DNA of 64,000 nucleotides, from positions 99,384-163,383 of the forward strand of contig JAMLIS010000007.1 of NCBI GenBank assembly GCA_023954015.1. Reading direction: 5' to 3'. This DNA is from Burkholderiaceae bacterium (GTDB lineage: Bacteria > Pseudomonadota > Gammaproteobacteria > Burkholderiales > Burkholderiaceae_E). Below, piece by piece: positions 18,054 to 27,868 of this stretch (position 1 is the stretch's first letter; each line of letters begins with the position of its first letter). The translations under genes and the position numbers were made by a program. The notes beneath the pieces are model-generated. The model worked only from the letters and a program-made list of their open reading frames with translations, did not search any database and had not been told where the DNA came from.

Positions 18054-18454
18054 CGCGCCCGCCCCACGTGCCACTCGACGCTTCGCCGGCCGTCGGCGCG
18101 CCGGGCCAGTGCCGGCTCGATCACCCGGGCCCGGCCCGGTCCCTCGCCGACCTGCCCGCTGCCCACGGCAAGCCCTGCCTGCTGCAGCTTGCGCAGCTTC
18201 TTCTCGCCGATTCCGCGCACGCGATCGCGCAGGTCGTCCAGATCGCGGAAAGGTTCGCGCTGCCTCGCCTCGACGATGCGCGCCGCAGTCGCCGGACCGA
18301 TGCCGCGAAGCGTCTGCAGCTCGTCGGCCGAGGCGGTGTTCGCATCGAGCGCCTGCGCGACGCCGCCCAGCGCGAGTGCCGCGCACGCGACGAGCAGTCG
18401 GGCGACGAGCAGGCCGAAGCCGCTGCCCGACGCACGCGCTGGCGCGCCCCTCAT
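18050..18454 (-). CDS. ComEA-like helix-hairpin-helix secreted protein
   Basis: A 134-residue protein with a signal peptide (LLVARLLVACAALALGGVAQA, split here across residues 15-35) and one ComEA-type helix-hairpin-helix domain: LDANTASADELQTLRGIGPA, then AARIVEARQREPF and a second hairpin GIGEKKLRKLQQAG. Such small periplasmic proteins bind double-stranded DNA non-specifically; ComEA itself takes part in DNA uptake during transformation. The C-terminal 35 residues are Arg-rich and unrecognised. Both ends overlap neighbours by 4 bases (rfaE1 stop, ubiA start). With type IV pilus genes nearby a role in DNA uptake is possible, but that is inference. Confidence 0.82.
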   Translation of the reverse strand: MRGAPARASGSGFGLLVARLLVACAALALGGVAQALDANTASADELQTLRGIGPATAARIVEARQREPFRDLDDLRDRVRGIGEKKLRKLQQAGLAVGSGQVGEGPGRARVIEPALARRADGRRSVEWHVGRAR

Positions 18455-19410
18455 CCGAACAACTCCTGCGCAGTGGCCGCCGCCGTCCCGAGTTTGCCGA
18501 CGACGATGCCGGCCGCCCGATTCGCCAGCCGTACCGCTTCGTCGAGCGGCCTGCCTGCGGCGATCATCGATGCCAGCACCGCGACGACCGTATCGCCCGC
18601 GCCCGACACGTCGTAGACTTCGCGCGCCTGCGCGGCAACGTCGAGCGCACCGTCGGCCGAAAACAGCGTCATGCCTTCTTCCGAGCGGGTGAGCAGCAGG
18701 TGATCCACGTCGAGCGACTCGCGCAGCGCCTGTGCTCGCGCGCGCAGGTCGGCCTCGTCGCGCCAGCTGCCGACCACCTCGCGCAATTCGGCGCGGTTCG
18801 GCGTGAGGATCGTCGCGCCCGCATAGCGCGTGTAGTCGTCGCCCTTCGGATCGACGATGACGGTGCGGTTCGCCCCGCGCGCCAATGCGATCAGCGCATC
18901 GATGCGCGCGAGCGCCCCCTTGCCGTAATCGGAGAGCACCAGCACGCCGCACGAGGGCAGCGCTGCCCGCACCGCTTCGCGGGTGCGCTCGAGCATGGGC
19001 TCGCCCGGTGCCTGCTCGAAGTCGACGCGCAGCAATTGCTGGTTGCGCCCGATCACGCGCAGCTTGATCGTCGTGGGTACCTGCGCGTCGCGCGCCGCGT
19101 GCAGATCGATGCCGCAGTCCGCCGCCAGCGCCTCGATGCGCTCGGCGGGTTCGTCGTCGCCGACCACGCCGACGAGAGTCGCGCGCGCGCCGAGCACCGC
19201 CATGTTGTATGCAACGTTGGCCGCACCGCCGAGGCGTTCCTCGCTGCGCGTGACGCGAACGACCGGTACCGGGGCTTCGGGAGAGATTCGCGAGACGTCG
19301 CCGAACCAGTAGCGATCGAGCATCAGATCGCCGGCGACGACGACGCGCGCCGACGCGAAATCGGGAGGACCCCCGGCGATCGGGCCGTCCGCTGCAGCAC
19401 GCTCAGCCAC
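18451..19410 (-). CDS. rfaE1: D-glycero-beta-D-manno-heptose-7-phosphate kinase
   Basis: PfkB-family sugar kinase acting in ADP-heptose synthesis for the LPS inner core. The 319 residues contain VVVAGDLMLDRYWFGDVSRI and SPEAPVPVVRV, then EERLGGAANVAYNMAVLGA, VLVLSDYGKGAL, and the anion-hole motif DVSGAGDTVVAVLASMIAAG. It is the kinase half only (RfaE1/HldA), not the bifunctional HldE. The start is taken as GTG at 19410, which overlaps the lapB stop by 8 bases; a longer frame starts inside lapB. Placement after lapA-lapB is typical and groups LPS-related genes. Confidence 0.93.
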   Translation of the reverse strand: MAERAAADGPIAGGPPDFASARVVVAGDLMLDRYWFGDVSRISPEAPVPVVRVTRSEERLGGAANVAYNMAVLGARATLVGVVGDDEPAERIEALAADCGIDLHAARDAQVPTTIKLRVIGRNQQLLRVDFEQAPGEPMLERTREAVRAALPSCGVLVLSDYGKGALARIDALIALARGANRTVIVDPKGDDYTRYAGATILTPNRAELREVVGSWRDEADLRARAQALRESLDVDHLLLTRSEEGMTLFSADGALDVAAQAREVYDVSGAGDTVVAVLASMIAAGRPLDEAVRLANRAAGIVVGKLGTAAATAQELFG

Positions 19411-20593
19411 GTTCCAGCTCCTCGCTTCGTTTCGGCGCGTAGGTGTCCCAACGGTTGCAGCCGGGGCACTGCCAGTAGAAACGGTTCGCCTTGAAGCCGC
19501 AGTTCGCGCAGACATAGCGCGACAGGCGCCTCGCCTGGGCCTGGATCAGCTGCTGCGCGAGTTCGATCTCGGTGCGTTCGCCGTCGCCCAGCAGCGCGGC
19601 CTTCATGCTCAGCAGCTTGTCGAGCCCGAGCAGCGACGGCGATGCGCGCAGCGCCTGCTCGGCCCATTGCACGGCCTGCTCGCCGCCGTCGCGCGCGACG
19701 CGCGCGTCGACGAGTGCAGCGAAGGTATCGATCGACGGATGTTCGCGCTGCACTTGTTCGAGCGCCTCGATCCCTTCGTCGCGGCGCCCGAGCGCCGAGA
19801 ACGCGTCGAGCCATTGCTGTGCGACCAGCGCGAGCCAGGCGGGATTCGCGCGCTGCACTTCCTGCCAGGCATCGATCGCCGCCTGCGGCCTGCCTTCGGC
19901 GAGTCCCACCTCTCCGCGCAGCAGCGCGGGACGAGGATGGCGCGGGTCGGCGCGACTGGCGAGCTCGAGCTGGCGCAGCGCATCGGCGGCGCGCGTGGAA
20001 GACTCGCCGGCAAGCGCCTGCGCAGCCAGCTCGCAGCGGAAGTGGGCGATGGCGCGCGAGCGGTTCTCGCCCAGATCGCGCTGCAGGCGCTCGGCCAGTT
20101 CGATCGCCTGCGGCCAGTCGCGAACCATCTGCGCGATCTCGAGCCGGTGCTGCAACGACTGCAGTCCGTAACGGGTGGCAGACAGGCGCTTGAAGGCATC
20201 CTCCGCGCGATCGAGCAACCCCGCCTTCAGATAGTCCTGGCCGAGCTCGAACAGCGCCTGCTCGCGCTGCCCGGCGTCGAGATCGCCGCGCTCGACGAGG
20301 TTCTGATGCACCCGTATGGCGCGATCGGTCTCGCCGCGCCGGCGAAACAGATTGCCGAGCGCGAAATGCAGCTCGATGGTCTCCGGATCCACGCGCACCA
20401 CGTCGATGAAGGCGTCGATCGCCTTGTCGGACTGCTCGCTGAGCAGGAAGTTCAGGCCGCGGAAATACGCATCGGGCAGACCGTCGCGGCGCACGGCGCT
20501 GGCGGCCTGCCCCGCCTCGAAACGCGAGGCGAACCATCCCAGTCCGAAGAACAACGGTATCGCCAGCAGCCACCAGGTTTCGAACTCGAGCAT
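19403..20593 (-). CDS. lapB: LPS assembly protein LapB (YciM), TPR protein
   Basis: Membrane-anchored tetratricopeptide-repeat protein that recruits FtsH to degrade LpxC and so balances LPS and phospholipid synthesis. The 396-residue product has an N-terminal anchor (LEFETWWLLAIPLFFGLGWF). It continues through SRFEAGQAAS, YFRGLNFLLSEQSDKAIDAF and several TPR units. It ends in a rubredoxin-like zinc ribbon with two pairs of cysteines (CANC and CPGC). ATG at 20593 gives the normal N-terminus. It lies 25 bases after lapA on the same strand. Confidence 0.95.
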   Translation of the reverse strand: MLEFETWWLLAIPLFFGLGWFASRFEAGQAASAVRRDGLPDAYFRGLNFLLSEQSDKAIDAFIDVVRVDPETIELHFALGNLFRRRGETDRAIRVHQNLVERGDLDAGQREQALFELGQDYLKAGLLDRAEDAFKRLSATRYGLQSLQHRLEIAQMVRDWPQAIELAERLQRDLGENRSRAIAHFRCELAAQALAGESSTRAADALRQLELASRADPRHPRPALLRGEVGLAEGRPQAAIDAWQEVQRANPAWLALVAQQWLDAFSALGRRDEGIEALEQVQREHPSIDTFAALVDARVARDGGEQAVQWAEQALRASPSLLGLDKLLSMKAALLGDGERTEIELAQQLIQAQARRLSRYVCANCGFKANRFYWQCPGCNRWDTYAPKRSEELERG

Positions 20594-20618
20594 CGCGCGG
20601 TCCCGCTCGTCGACCTGC

Positions 20619-20942
20619 TCAGACGCCCAGTCCGGTCGGCGGCTCGGGAACCGGCTCGACAGCGGCCGGTGGCGGCACCGTCTCGGCGGCGAGGGTCGCA
20701 TGGCGCAGGGCCCGGCTGAGCCGCGCGATCTCGCGGCGCTGGCGAAACAGCGACGGTACGGCGGCGAGCAGCCCGAGGACGACGCCTGCAATGAGGAACA
20801 CGAGCAGGAAGACCACGAGCGGAGCGTGCCAGGACAGTTGCCCGACCAGGAAACGCAACTCGACGATGTCGGTGTTCGACAACGCGAAGCCGAGCGCCGC
20901 GACGAACAGCACCAGGTTGAACAGCCACGTGAGGAAACGCAT
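20619..20942 (-). CDS. lapA: LapA family (DUF1049) inner-membrane protein
   Basis: A 107-residue protein with two transmembrane segments (LTWLFNLVLFVAALGFALSN and APLVVFLLVFLIAGVVLGLL) separated by the family stretch TDIVELRFLVGQLSW. A cytoplasmic RQRREIARLSRAL helix and a Pro/Glu tail follow. LapA works with LapB in regulating LPS synthesis. The gene order ihfB-lapA-lapB is conserved in beta- and gammaproteobacteria. Confidence 0.92.
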   Translation of the reverse strand: MRFLTWLFNLVLFVAALGFALSNTDIVELRFLVGQLSWHAPLVVFLLVFLIAGVVLGLLAAVPSLFRQRREIARLSRALRHATLAAETVPPPAAVEPVPEPPTGLGV

Positions 20943-21053
20943 CAGGGCCTCGCAAAGTGCGCGATCCGGAACCGATCGCTATTCTGAACGAGGCGGCACG
21001 CGCGGTGCGTCGGCCGTTCGGCCGACCAGCGTGCGCGTGAAAGCCGAAGGGTC

Positions 21054-21118
21054 AAGCGTGAAGGGGAAACCAACGCGCGACTCGTCGGCGGGGCCCTTGC
21101 CCTTCCCCGTTCACGCTT
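21054..21118. repeat. inverted repeat at the ihfB stop, related to the lptE element
   Basis: AAGCGTGAAGGGGAA at 21054-21068 pairs with TTCCCCGTTCACGCTT at 21103-21118, with one bulged base. The right arm overlaps the last codons of ihfB (stop at 21111-21113). A second small hairpin, CGGCC-gttc-GGCCG, lies at 21011-21024. It could act as an ihfB terminator. The adjoining 15-mer is shared with the 5' end of lptE, so this is more likely a copy of a dispersed element. Confidence 0.5.
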
Positions 21119-21413
21119 CTCCCTTCTCTTCCTTGCCCAGGTCCACCCGCTCGCGCAACTGCTTGCCGGGCTTGAAATGGGGCACGCGCTTCTCCGGAAC
21201 GAGCACTTTCTCGCCGGACTTCGGGTTTCGACCGATGCGCGGCGGGCGGTAGGACAGCGCAAAGCTGCCGAAGCCGCGGATCTCGATGCGGTTGCCCGAG
21301 GCGAGCGTACGCGCCATGGCGTCGAGGATCGTCTTGACGGCGAACTCGGCGTCCTTTGCGACCAGTTGCGGATAGCGTTCGGCGAGTCGGGCGATCAGTT
21401 CCGACTTGGTCAT
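21111..21413 (-). CDS. ihfB: integration host factor subunit beta
   Basis: DNA-bending architectural protein, partner of IhfA. The 100 residues follow the HU/IHF fold: [60 protein letters not shown], then [20 protein letters not shown]. The GRNPKSGE block is the family signature. A start 19 codons upstream ([19 protein letters not shown]) is possible, but MTKSEL is the family start. The last residues (GKEEKGEA) are encoded by a repeat sequence shared with lptE. It follows rpsA on the same strand, as in most proteobacteria. Confidence 0.93.
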   Translation of the reverse strand: MTKSELIARLAERYPQLVAKDAEFAVKTILDAMARTLASGNRIEIRGFGSFALSYRPPRIGRNPKSGEKVLVPEKRVPHFKPGKQLRERVDLGKEEKGEA

Positions 21414-21565
21414 CGCCTCGGGGCTGTCCGCTGCGTCGAACGCGTCGTAGTCGTCCGGGTGCAATGCCATCTCGTGCCTGCTTCGCTGAGGATCGGAGCC
21501 GCATCGAACGGCCCCGCAGCAGAACGAGCGCCGCACGACCCCCCGGGCCGCGCGGCGCGTCGTTC

Positions 21566-23294
21566 TTACTCCTTCGGCGTATCGAGCTTGGCGCGCAGCA
21601 GCGCGCCCAGGTTCGTCGTGCCGCTGGCTGCACCGCTCTCGGCCTGGATGCGCTGCAGCGCCTCGGCCGTCTCCACCGTGTCGCGCGCCTTCAGCGACAG
21701 GTTGATCGAACGGTTCTTGCGATCGATGTTGACGATCATCGCCTCGATCTCCTCGCCTTCCTTCAGGTGCTGGCGCGCGTCCTCGACGCGGTCGCGCGAG
21801 ATTTCGGAGGCGCGCAGATAGCCCTCGATGTCGCTGCCGAGATCGATGACCGCACCCTTCGGATCGACGCTGCGCACCGTCCCGCGGACGACCGCGCCCT
21901 TCTCGTGGGTCCCCGCGTAGTTGGTGAACGGATCGCCCTCGAGCTGCTTGATGCCCAGCGAGATGCGCTCGCGCTCGGTGTCGATGGCCAGCACCATCGC
22001 CTCGATCTCGTCGCCCTTCTTGAAGTTGCGCACCGCCTCTTCGCCCGGCTGGTGCCAGGAGAGATCGGACAGGTGCACGAGACCGTCGATGCCGCCGGGC
22101 AGGCCGATGAACACGCCGAAGTCGGTGATCGACTTGATCGTGCCGCGCACCTTGTCGCCCTTGCGGTGGTTGATCGGCGAAATCATCCCACGGATTGGAC
22201 AGGCACTGCTTCATGCCGAGCGAGATGCGGCGGCGGTCCTCGTCGATCTCCAGGACCATCACCTCGACCTCGTCGCCGAGCGCGACGATCTTGCCGGGAT
22301 TGACGTTCTTGTTGGTCCAGTCCATCTCGGAGACGTGCACCAGTCCCTCGATGCCCGGCTCGATCTCGACGAACGCGCCGTAGTCGGTGATGTTCGTGAC
22401 CTTGCCGAACATGCGCGTGCCCTGCGGATAGCGCCGGCCGATGCCGACCCAGGGGTCGTCGCCGAGCTGCTTGACGCCGAGCGAGACGCGGTTCTTCTCC
22501 TGGTCGAACTTCAGGACCTTCGCCGTGACTTCCTGGCCGACCTGCAGCACCTCGGACGGGTGACGCACGCGGCGCCATGCCATGTCGGTGATGTGCAGCA
22601 GGCCGTCGATGCCGCCGAGGTCGATGAACGCCCCGTAGTCGGTGATGTTCTTGACGACGCCGTGGACGATCGCGCCCTCGTGCAGCGTCTCGAGCAGCTT
22701 GGCGCGCTCCTCGCCCTGCGTCAACTCGACGACCGCCCGCCGCGACAGCACGACGTTGTTGCGCTTGCGATCGAGCTTGATGACCTTGAACTCGAGCGTC
22801 TTGCCTTCGTACGGCGTCGTGTCCTTCACCGGACGCGTGTCGATCAGCGACCCCGGCAGGAACGCACGGATGCCGTTGGTCATCACGGTGAGGCCGCCCT
22901 TGACCTTGCCGGTGATCGTTCCGTCGACCTGCTCGCCCGACTCGAGCGCCTTCTCGAGCTGGATCCAGGCCGACAGGCGCTTGGCGCGGTCGCGCGACAG
23001 GCGCGTCTCGCCGTAGCCGTCTTCCAGCGCCTCGATGGCGACAGAGACGAAATCGCCTTCCCGGACGTCGAGCTCGCCGCGATCGTTGTGGAACTCCTCG
23101 ATCGGTACGAAGCTCTCCGACTTCAGGCCGGCGTTGACGACCACGAAATTGTGGTCGATGCGCACGACCTCTGCGGTGATGACTTCGCCCTGGCGCATCT
23201 CCTGGCGCGACAGGGACTCCTCGAACATGCGCGCGAAACTCTCGACTTCGGCCGAGGGTGCGGTCACCGGCGTCGCGGCTTCCGCGGTTCTCAT
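21566..23294 (-). CDS. rpsA: 30S ribosomal protein S1, with an apparent +1-base frameshift
   Basis: S1 binds mRNA on the ribosome through six S1 (OB-fold) repeats. From ATG at 23294 the frame gives domains 1-4 (for example [19 protein letters not shown] and [20 protein letters not shown]) up to [10 protein letters not shown]. It then leaves the S1 pattern. Domains 5-6 continue in another frame from [20 protein letters not shown] to the stop at 21566. Removing one G in the stretch 22170-22180 joins the two exactly (DDFA-INHRKGD), giving about 575 residues, normal for S1. Unshifted, the frame runs on through ihfB in frame. S1 is essential in related bacteria, so a sequencing or assembly error is the likeliest cause. 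Confidence 0.93.
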
Positions 23295-23394
23295 TGCAGT
23301 ACTCAAATTGATTCCCGTATGACGATGTCTCGCCGGGCGGCCTGTACGGCAGGCGAGCTGCACCCAGCGGTGTTGCGGATCCCGGGCAGCGCTT

Positions 23395-24063
23395 TCAGCA
23401 AGCCCGGCGCCTGCGTTCGCGATACGCATCCATCACCCGTTCGACGGTAGCGTCGACGTCGAGGTGCGTGGAATCGATCACGATCGCGTCTTCTGCGGGC
23501 CGAAGCGGAGCGACGGCGCGGTTCGCATCGCGCGCGTCACGCTGCTGCAGATCCCGCAAAAGGTCGGGGAGCTTAGCAGAAAAGCCCTTTTCGATCAACT
23601 GCTTATAACGCCGGGCAGCGCGCGACTCGACGCTTGCGGTCAGGAACACCTTCAGCTCGGCGTCGGGGAAGACGACCGTGCCCATGTCGCGACCGTCGGC
23701 AACGAGCCCCGGGGGTCGGCGAAAGCCTCTCTGCAGCGCGAGCAGCGCCTGGCGAACCGACGGCAGGACGGCCAGGCGCGAGGCCGCATTGCCGACCGAC
23801 TCGTCGCGCACGGCTTCGCTGACGTCGCGCCCGGCGAGCTCGATGCGCCCGTGCGGGAAACGCACGCGCAACGCGCGCGCGATCGCCGCGAGGCCCGCCT
23901 CGTCCGCGAGATCGACTCCGTCGTGCCGTGCCTGCAGCGCGCACAGCCGATACAGCACCCCCGAGTCGAGATACGTCCAGCCGAGCGCACGCGCGAGCTT
24001 CTCGGCCACGGTCCCCTTGCCCGATGCTGTCGGGCCGTCGACCGCGATCACCGGCGCCGTCAT
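23395..24063 (-). CDS. cmk: cytidylate kinase
   Basis: Phosphorylates CMP and dCMP in nucleotide salvage. The 222 residues start [20 protein letters not shown], with the P-loop [49 protein letters not shown] and [14 protein letters not shown] follow. The ATG at 24063 was preferred to a longer frame overlapping aroA. It sits 37 bases after aroA and about 100 bases before rpsA; aroA-cmk-rpsA is a conserved proteobacterial order. Confidence 0.95.
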   Translation of the reverse strand: MTAPVIAVDGPTASGKGTVAEKLARALGWTYLDSGVLYRLCALQARHDGVDLADEAGLAAIARALRVRFPHGRIELAGRDVSEAVRDESVGNAASRLAVLPSVRQALLALQRGFRRPPGLVADGRDMGTVVFPDAELKVFLTASVESRAARRYKQLIEKGFSAKLPDLLRDLQQRDARDANRAVAPLRPAEDAIVIDSTHLDVDATVERVMDAYRERRRRAC

Positions 24064-24100
24064 CGATCGCGCCCGGCCGCGACGGTCGCGACGCCCGCCC

Positions 24101-25423
24101 TCACTCGCCGTGCTCCTCGATGTCGAGGCCGAGGCCGCGCGCCGCCTCGACGAACCCGGGGAACGAAGTGGCGACGTTCGTCGTGTCGTCGACTTCGACG
24201 GCGCCCGAAGCGCGCAGCGCTGCGATCGCCAGCGACATCGCGATGCGGTGATCGTGATGCGCCAGGGCGCGCCCTGCGCGAAAGACCGCGTCGTCGCCGC
24301 CGCGACCGTCGATGACGATGCCGTCGTCGGTCGGACGCGTGTCGAAACCGAGCGCGGCCAGGCCTTGCGCCATCGTCGCAATGCGGTCCGACTCCTTGAC
24401 GCGCAGTTCGCCGGCACCGCGCACGACCGTGCGCCCCTCGGCGCAACAGGCAGCGACGAACAGCGCGGGAAACTCGTCGATGGCCAGCGGCACCAGCTCG
24501 GGCGGAATCTCGATGCCGCGCAACGCGGCCGAGCGCACGCGCAGGTCCGCGACCGGCTCGCCGCCCGCCCGCCGCGGCGCCAGGATCTCGATGTCGGCCC
24601 CCATGCGCCGCAGGATTTCCAGGCAGCCGGTGCGCGTGGGGTTGATGCCGACGTGCTCGAGGGTGAGATCGGAACCCGGAGCGATCGCGGCGCCGACGAG
24701 GAAGAAGGCCGCCGACGACAGGTCGGCCGGAACGTCCACCGGCGCGCCGTGCAACGCCTGACCACCGCACAGCGAAACCGCCGGGCCGGCGCTGCGCACT
24801 TCGACGCCGAATGCGCGCAGCATCCGCTCGGTGTGGTCTCGCGTGGGCGCCGGCTCGATCACGACCGTCTCGCCGCTCGCATACAGGCCAGCAAGCAGCA
24901 GCGCCGACTTCAGCTGGGCGCTGGCCATCGGCAGCTCGTAGCGGATCGCGTGCAATCCGTCGCCGGGCAGGATACGCACCGGCGGACAGCCGTCGTTCGT
25001 CTCGATGCGCGCGCCCATCCGCTGCAGCGGCTCGGCGACCCGGCGCATCGGTCGCCTCGACAGGCTCTCGTCGCCGACCAGCGTCGACTCGAAACGCTGC
25101 CCGGCGAGCAGTCCCATCAGCAGCCGCATCGCGGTTCCGGCATTGCCGCAATCGAGCGCGCCGGCCGCCGCGCGCAGCCCGTGCAGCCCGACGCCGTGAA
25201 CGATCACCCGGCCGCCGGCAGGTCCTTCGATGCGAACACCCAGCGCACGAAAGACGTTCATCGTGGAGATCGCGTCGGCGCCGGTGAGAAAACCCGATAC
25301 GCGCGTCGCGCCGTCGGCAATCGCACCGAGCATCACGGCACGGTGCGAGATCGACTTGTCGCCGGGAACGCGAATGCGCCCGACGAGTCGGCCTCCGGGA
25401 CCGACACGAAAACTGCGCGACAT
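24101..25423 (-). CDS. aroA: 3-phosphoshikimate 1-carboxyvinyltransferase (EPSP synthase), class II-type motifs
   Basis: Sixth step of the shikimate pathway. The 440 residues contain [20 protein letters not shown] (residues 91-110) and catalytic-region DESLSRRPM. The four short motifs used to define class II EPSP synthases are all present: GDKS at 21-24, SAQLK at 168-172, RDHTE at 195-199 and NPTR at 261-264. Class I enzymes such as E. coli AroA lack this set. Position 96 of the NAGT loop is Gly, not the Ala associated with glyphosate tolerance in the well-known CP4 enzyme. The gene lies between tyrA and cmk on the same strand. Confidence 0.95.
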   Translation of the reverse strand: MSRSFRVGPGGRLVGRIRVPGDKSISHRAVMLGAIADGATRVSGFLTGADAISTMNVFRALGVRIEGPAGGRVIVHGVGLHGLRAAAGALDCGNAGTAMRLLMGLLAGQRFESTLVGDESLSRRPMRRVAEPLQRMGARIETNDGCPPVRILPGDGLHAIRYELPMASAQLKSALLLAGLYASGETVVIEPAPTRDHTERMLRAFGVEVRSAGPAVSLCGGQALHGAPVDVPADLSSAAFFLVGAAIAPGSDLTLEHVGINPTRTGCLEILRRMGADIEILAPRRAGGEPVADLRVRSAALRGIEIPPELVPLAIDEFPALFVAACCAEGRTVVRGAGELRVKESDRIATMAQGLAALGFDTRPTDDGIVIDGRGGDDAVFRAGRALAHHDHRIAMSLAIAALRASGAVEVDDTTNVATSFPGFVEAARGLGLDIEEHGE

Positions 25424-25471
25424 TGACTTTGTTCCTCGGGCGGCTGCAGCGAGCGCCCTTACAGTTGGCGA

Positions 25472-25819
25472 ATGAACGATCGTATCGATCCGATTCTACC
25501 GAGCCGTCCGCAGGCGCCCGAGCAGGCGCTCGATCCGCAGGCGCAGCGGCTGCTCGATTCGCTTCCGGCCGCCCACCGGTTGCCGGTCCTGCGCCGGCGC
25601 TATCCGCACGTCGTCAACCGGCTGGTCGCCGACTGGTACCTGCCACGCCGGATGCTGCGCACCTTCGACGAACTGCTCGTCGACTCGCGCGGCTCGCGCG
25701 CCGGCTTTCCCTTCGAAGCCGCGCTCGAACTGATGCAGTTGCGCGAGCACTACGTCAGCGTGCTGCATCCGGAGTTGCGCCCCGAACCTGGCGCGCGCGA
25801 TCCCGACGTCTGGCGCTGA
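25472..25819 (+). CDS. small conserved-looking protein of unknown function
   Basis: A 115-residue soluble protein on the opposite strand to the surrounding biosynthetic operon, divergent from aroA (48 bases) and convergent with tyrA (52 bases). It has no signal peptide or membrane segment. A run such as LRRRYPHVVNRLVADWYLPR and DELLVDSRGSRAGFPFEAAL suggests a compact helical domain. Codon use is like its neighbours, and the frame is closed neatly between two genes, which supports a real gene. I do not recognise a family. Confidence 0.6.
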   Translation: MNDRIDPILPSRPQAPEQALDPQAQRLLDSLPAAHRLPVLRRRYPHVVNRLVADWYLPRRMLRTFDELLVDSRGSRAGFPFEAALELMQLREHYVSVLHPELRPEPGARDPDVWR

Positions 25820-25871
25820 CGAACGGCGCCGCTGACCGGCGCCTCGCGGCGGCGATGCCCCAGGGGAGCCC

Positions 25872-26726
25872 TCAGGCGAGCCGGTTGCGCCAGCGGCTCG
25901 CGTCCGAGAAGAGCCTCACCAGCGTCTCGCGGTCGCCGTCTCGCAGCGCGGCTCGAAGCTCGTCGAGGCAATCGCGGAAGCGTTGCGACGAATCGAGGCA
26001 GAAGTCGCGATTGTCGAGCAGGATGTCGGCCCACAGCGTCGGGGACGACGCACCGATGCGCGTCGTGTCGCGCAGACCCGCCCCCGAGTACTGCAGCGCG
26101 GACTCGGCCAGGCCGTGCCCGGCGATCGCCGCCGACAGGGCGAAAGCCACCGCGTGCGGCCAGTGGGAGACCTCGGCGAAGATCCGGTCGTGCAGCAGCG
26201 GATCGAGCTTCTCGACATTCGCGCCGGTCGGCTCGAGCAGGCGCGTGATCGCCTCGCAGTGCTGCGCCGGCGTCGCGTCCACCGGACACAGCAGCCACCG
26301 GCGTCCGCGAAACAGATCCGGGTCGGCCGCCTGCGCGCCGCTGTGCTCCGAGCCGGCGATCGGATGCCCCGGGACGAAGCGAAGGAAAGCATCGCCCAGC
26401 CCGATGCGCGCACCCTCGATCACGCTTCGCTTCGTGCTGCCGCAGTCGGTGACGATGGCCTGCGGCTCGAGCGATTGCCGGATCTGCGCGAACAGCGACG
26501 GCATCGCCGGCACCGGAGCCGCAACGACGACGTAGGCGGCGCCCTGCACCGCCTCGTCCACCGTGGCGCAGGCGATGTCGAGATGGCCGAGCGCGCGCGC
26601 GACCTGCGCATCGTCGCCCGGCGAGTAGCCGGCGACGTGCCAGCGGTCGTGCGCGCGCGACAGCGCCGCCGCAAGCGACGCGCCGATCAGCCCTGTCCCG
26701 AGGATCGCGACCTTTCGACCCGTCAC
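25872..26726 (-). CDS. tyrA: prephenate dehydrogenase
   Basis: NAD(P)-dependent oxidative decarboxylation of prephenate in tyrosine synthesis. The 284 residues begin with a Rossmann motif (KVAILGTGLIGASLAAALSR) and contain VTDCGSTKRSVIEGA, FVPGHPIAGSEHSGAQAADP and HDRIFAEVSHWPHAVAFALS, all TyrA signatures. The start is GTG at 26726, overlapping the hisC stop by 4 bases; a longer frame starts inside hisC. It has no chorismate mutase domain; that activity is in PheA. Confidence 0.93.
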   Translation of the reverse strand: MTGRKVAILGTGLIGASLAAALSRAHDRWHVAGYSPGDDAQVARALGHLDIACATVDEAVQGAAYVVVAAPVPAMPSLFAQIRQSLEPQAIVTDCGSTKRSVIEGARIGLGDAFLRFVPGHPIAGSEHSGAQAADPDLFRGRRWLLCPVDATPAQHCEAITRLLEPTGANVEKLDPLLHDRIFAEVSHWPHAVAFALSAAIAGHGLAESALQYSGAGLRDTTRIGASSPTLWADILLDNRDFCLDSSQRFRDCLDELRAALRDGDRETLVRLFSDASRWRNRLA

Positions 26727-27820
26727 GCGCGACCCATCGCCCGCTCGAAGGCACGCAGGAACGCATCGTTCTCCTCCGGCAGGCCGACCGTGATGCGCAG
26801 CCACTCGGGCAATCCGTAGTTCCCGACCGGGCGCACGATGATGCCGGCGTGCAGCAGGTCTTCGTAGACGCGAGCGGCATCGCCGACGCGCACGAGCACG
26901 AAGTTGCCGTGCGACGGCACGTAGTCGAGCCCCATGCGCGCGAAAGCGCCCTGCAGGCGATCCAGCCCCGCACGGTTCGACTCGTAGCTGCGCTGCAGGT
27001 ACGCCTGATCGCCCAGCACCGCGATCGCCGCCGCCTGGGCGATCGAACTGACGTTGAAAGGCTGTCGCACGCGGTTCATCAGGTCGGTGAGTTCGGCCTG
27101 CGCGACCGCGAAACCGACACGCAGGCCGGCCAGTCCGTAGGCCTTCGAGAAAGTGCGGCAGACGACGAGATTCGGATGCTCGCGCACGCGCCGGATCAGG
27201 TCCGAGCGCTGCGAGGGCTCGAGGTATTCGTCGTAGGCCTCGTCGAGCACCACGACGACGTCCTCGGGCACCGACGCGACGAAGTCCGCGATCTCCTCGC
27301 GTGCGAGCCAGGTGCCGGTCGGATTGTTCGGGTTCGCGACGAAGACGATGCGCGTGTCGACGGCGATCGACGCGCGCATCGCGTCGAGGTCGTGTCCCAG
27401 TTCGCGCGCCGGAACGACGATCGCGCGCGCACCGGTTGCCTGCGTCGCCAGCGCGTAGACGGCGAACGAATGCTGCGAATACACGGCCGAGGCGCCCGGG
27501 TGCAGCAGCGCGTGCGCCACCAGCTCGAGCAGGTCGTTCGATCCGTTGCCCAGCGTGATCCAGTCCGCCGCCACGCCGTGGTGGCGAGAGATCGCCGCCT
27601 TCAGCGCGAAGCCGTTCGAATCGGGGTAGCGCGACACCTCGGCCAGCTCGGCGAGGATCGCCGCGCGCGCCGATTCGGGCATGCCGAGCGGATTCTCGTT
27701 CGACGCGAGCTTGATGATTCGTGCGGCATCGAGTCCGTACTCGCGCGCCAGCTCCGAGATCGGCTTGCCTGCCTGGTACGGGGCGATCGCGCGGACGTAT
27801 TCGGGTGCGGGAATGCTCAT
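26723..27820 (-). CDS. hisC: histidinol-phosphate aminotransferase
   Basis: Class I/II PLP aminotransferase. The 365 residues contain KLASNENPLGMPESARAAIL, ITLGNGSNDLLELVAHALLH, VFVANPNNPTGTWLAREEI and the PLP-lysine segment CRTFSKAYGLAGLRVGFAVA. Members of this cluster (HisC2-type, between pheA and tyrA) act on histidinol phosphate and often on aromatic keto acids, so it may supply the last step of Phe/Tyr synthesis. It overlaps tyrA by 4 bases and lies 48 bases after pheA. Confidence 0.94.
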   Translation of the reverse strand: MSIPAPEYVRAIAPYQAGKPISELAREYGLDAARIIKLASNENPLGMPESARAAILAELAEVSRYPDSNGFALKAAISRHHGVAADWITLGNGSNDLLELVAHALLHPGASAVYSQHSFAVYALATQATGARAIVVPARELGHDLDAMRASIAVDTRIVFVANPNNPTGTWLAREEIADFVASVPEDVVVVLDEAYDEYLEPSQRSDLIRRVREHPNLVVCRTFSKAYGLAGLRVGFAVAQAELTDLMNRVRQPFNVSSIAQAAAIAVLGDQAYLQRSYESNRAGLDRLQGAFARMGLDYVPSHGNFVLVRVGDAARVYEDLLHAGIIVRPVGNYGLPEWLRITVGLPEENDAFLRAFERAMGRA

Positions 27821-27868
27821 GATCGGATACGGCCAGAGGTGGGAAACAGTGCTGCTAGACGCTGCGGC

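Noticed and set aside
21111..23429. Genuine S1-IhfB fusion protein
   Set aside because: The joining stretch is a non-S1 Arg-rich shadow, while the true S1 C-terminus is present in another frame with its own stop.
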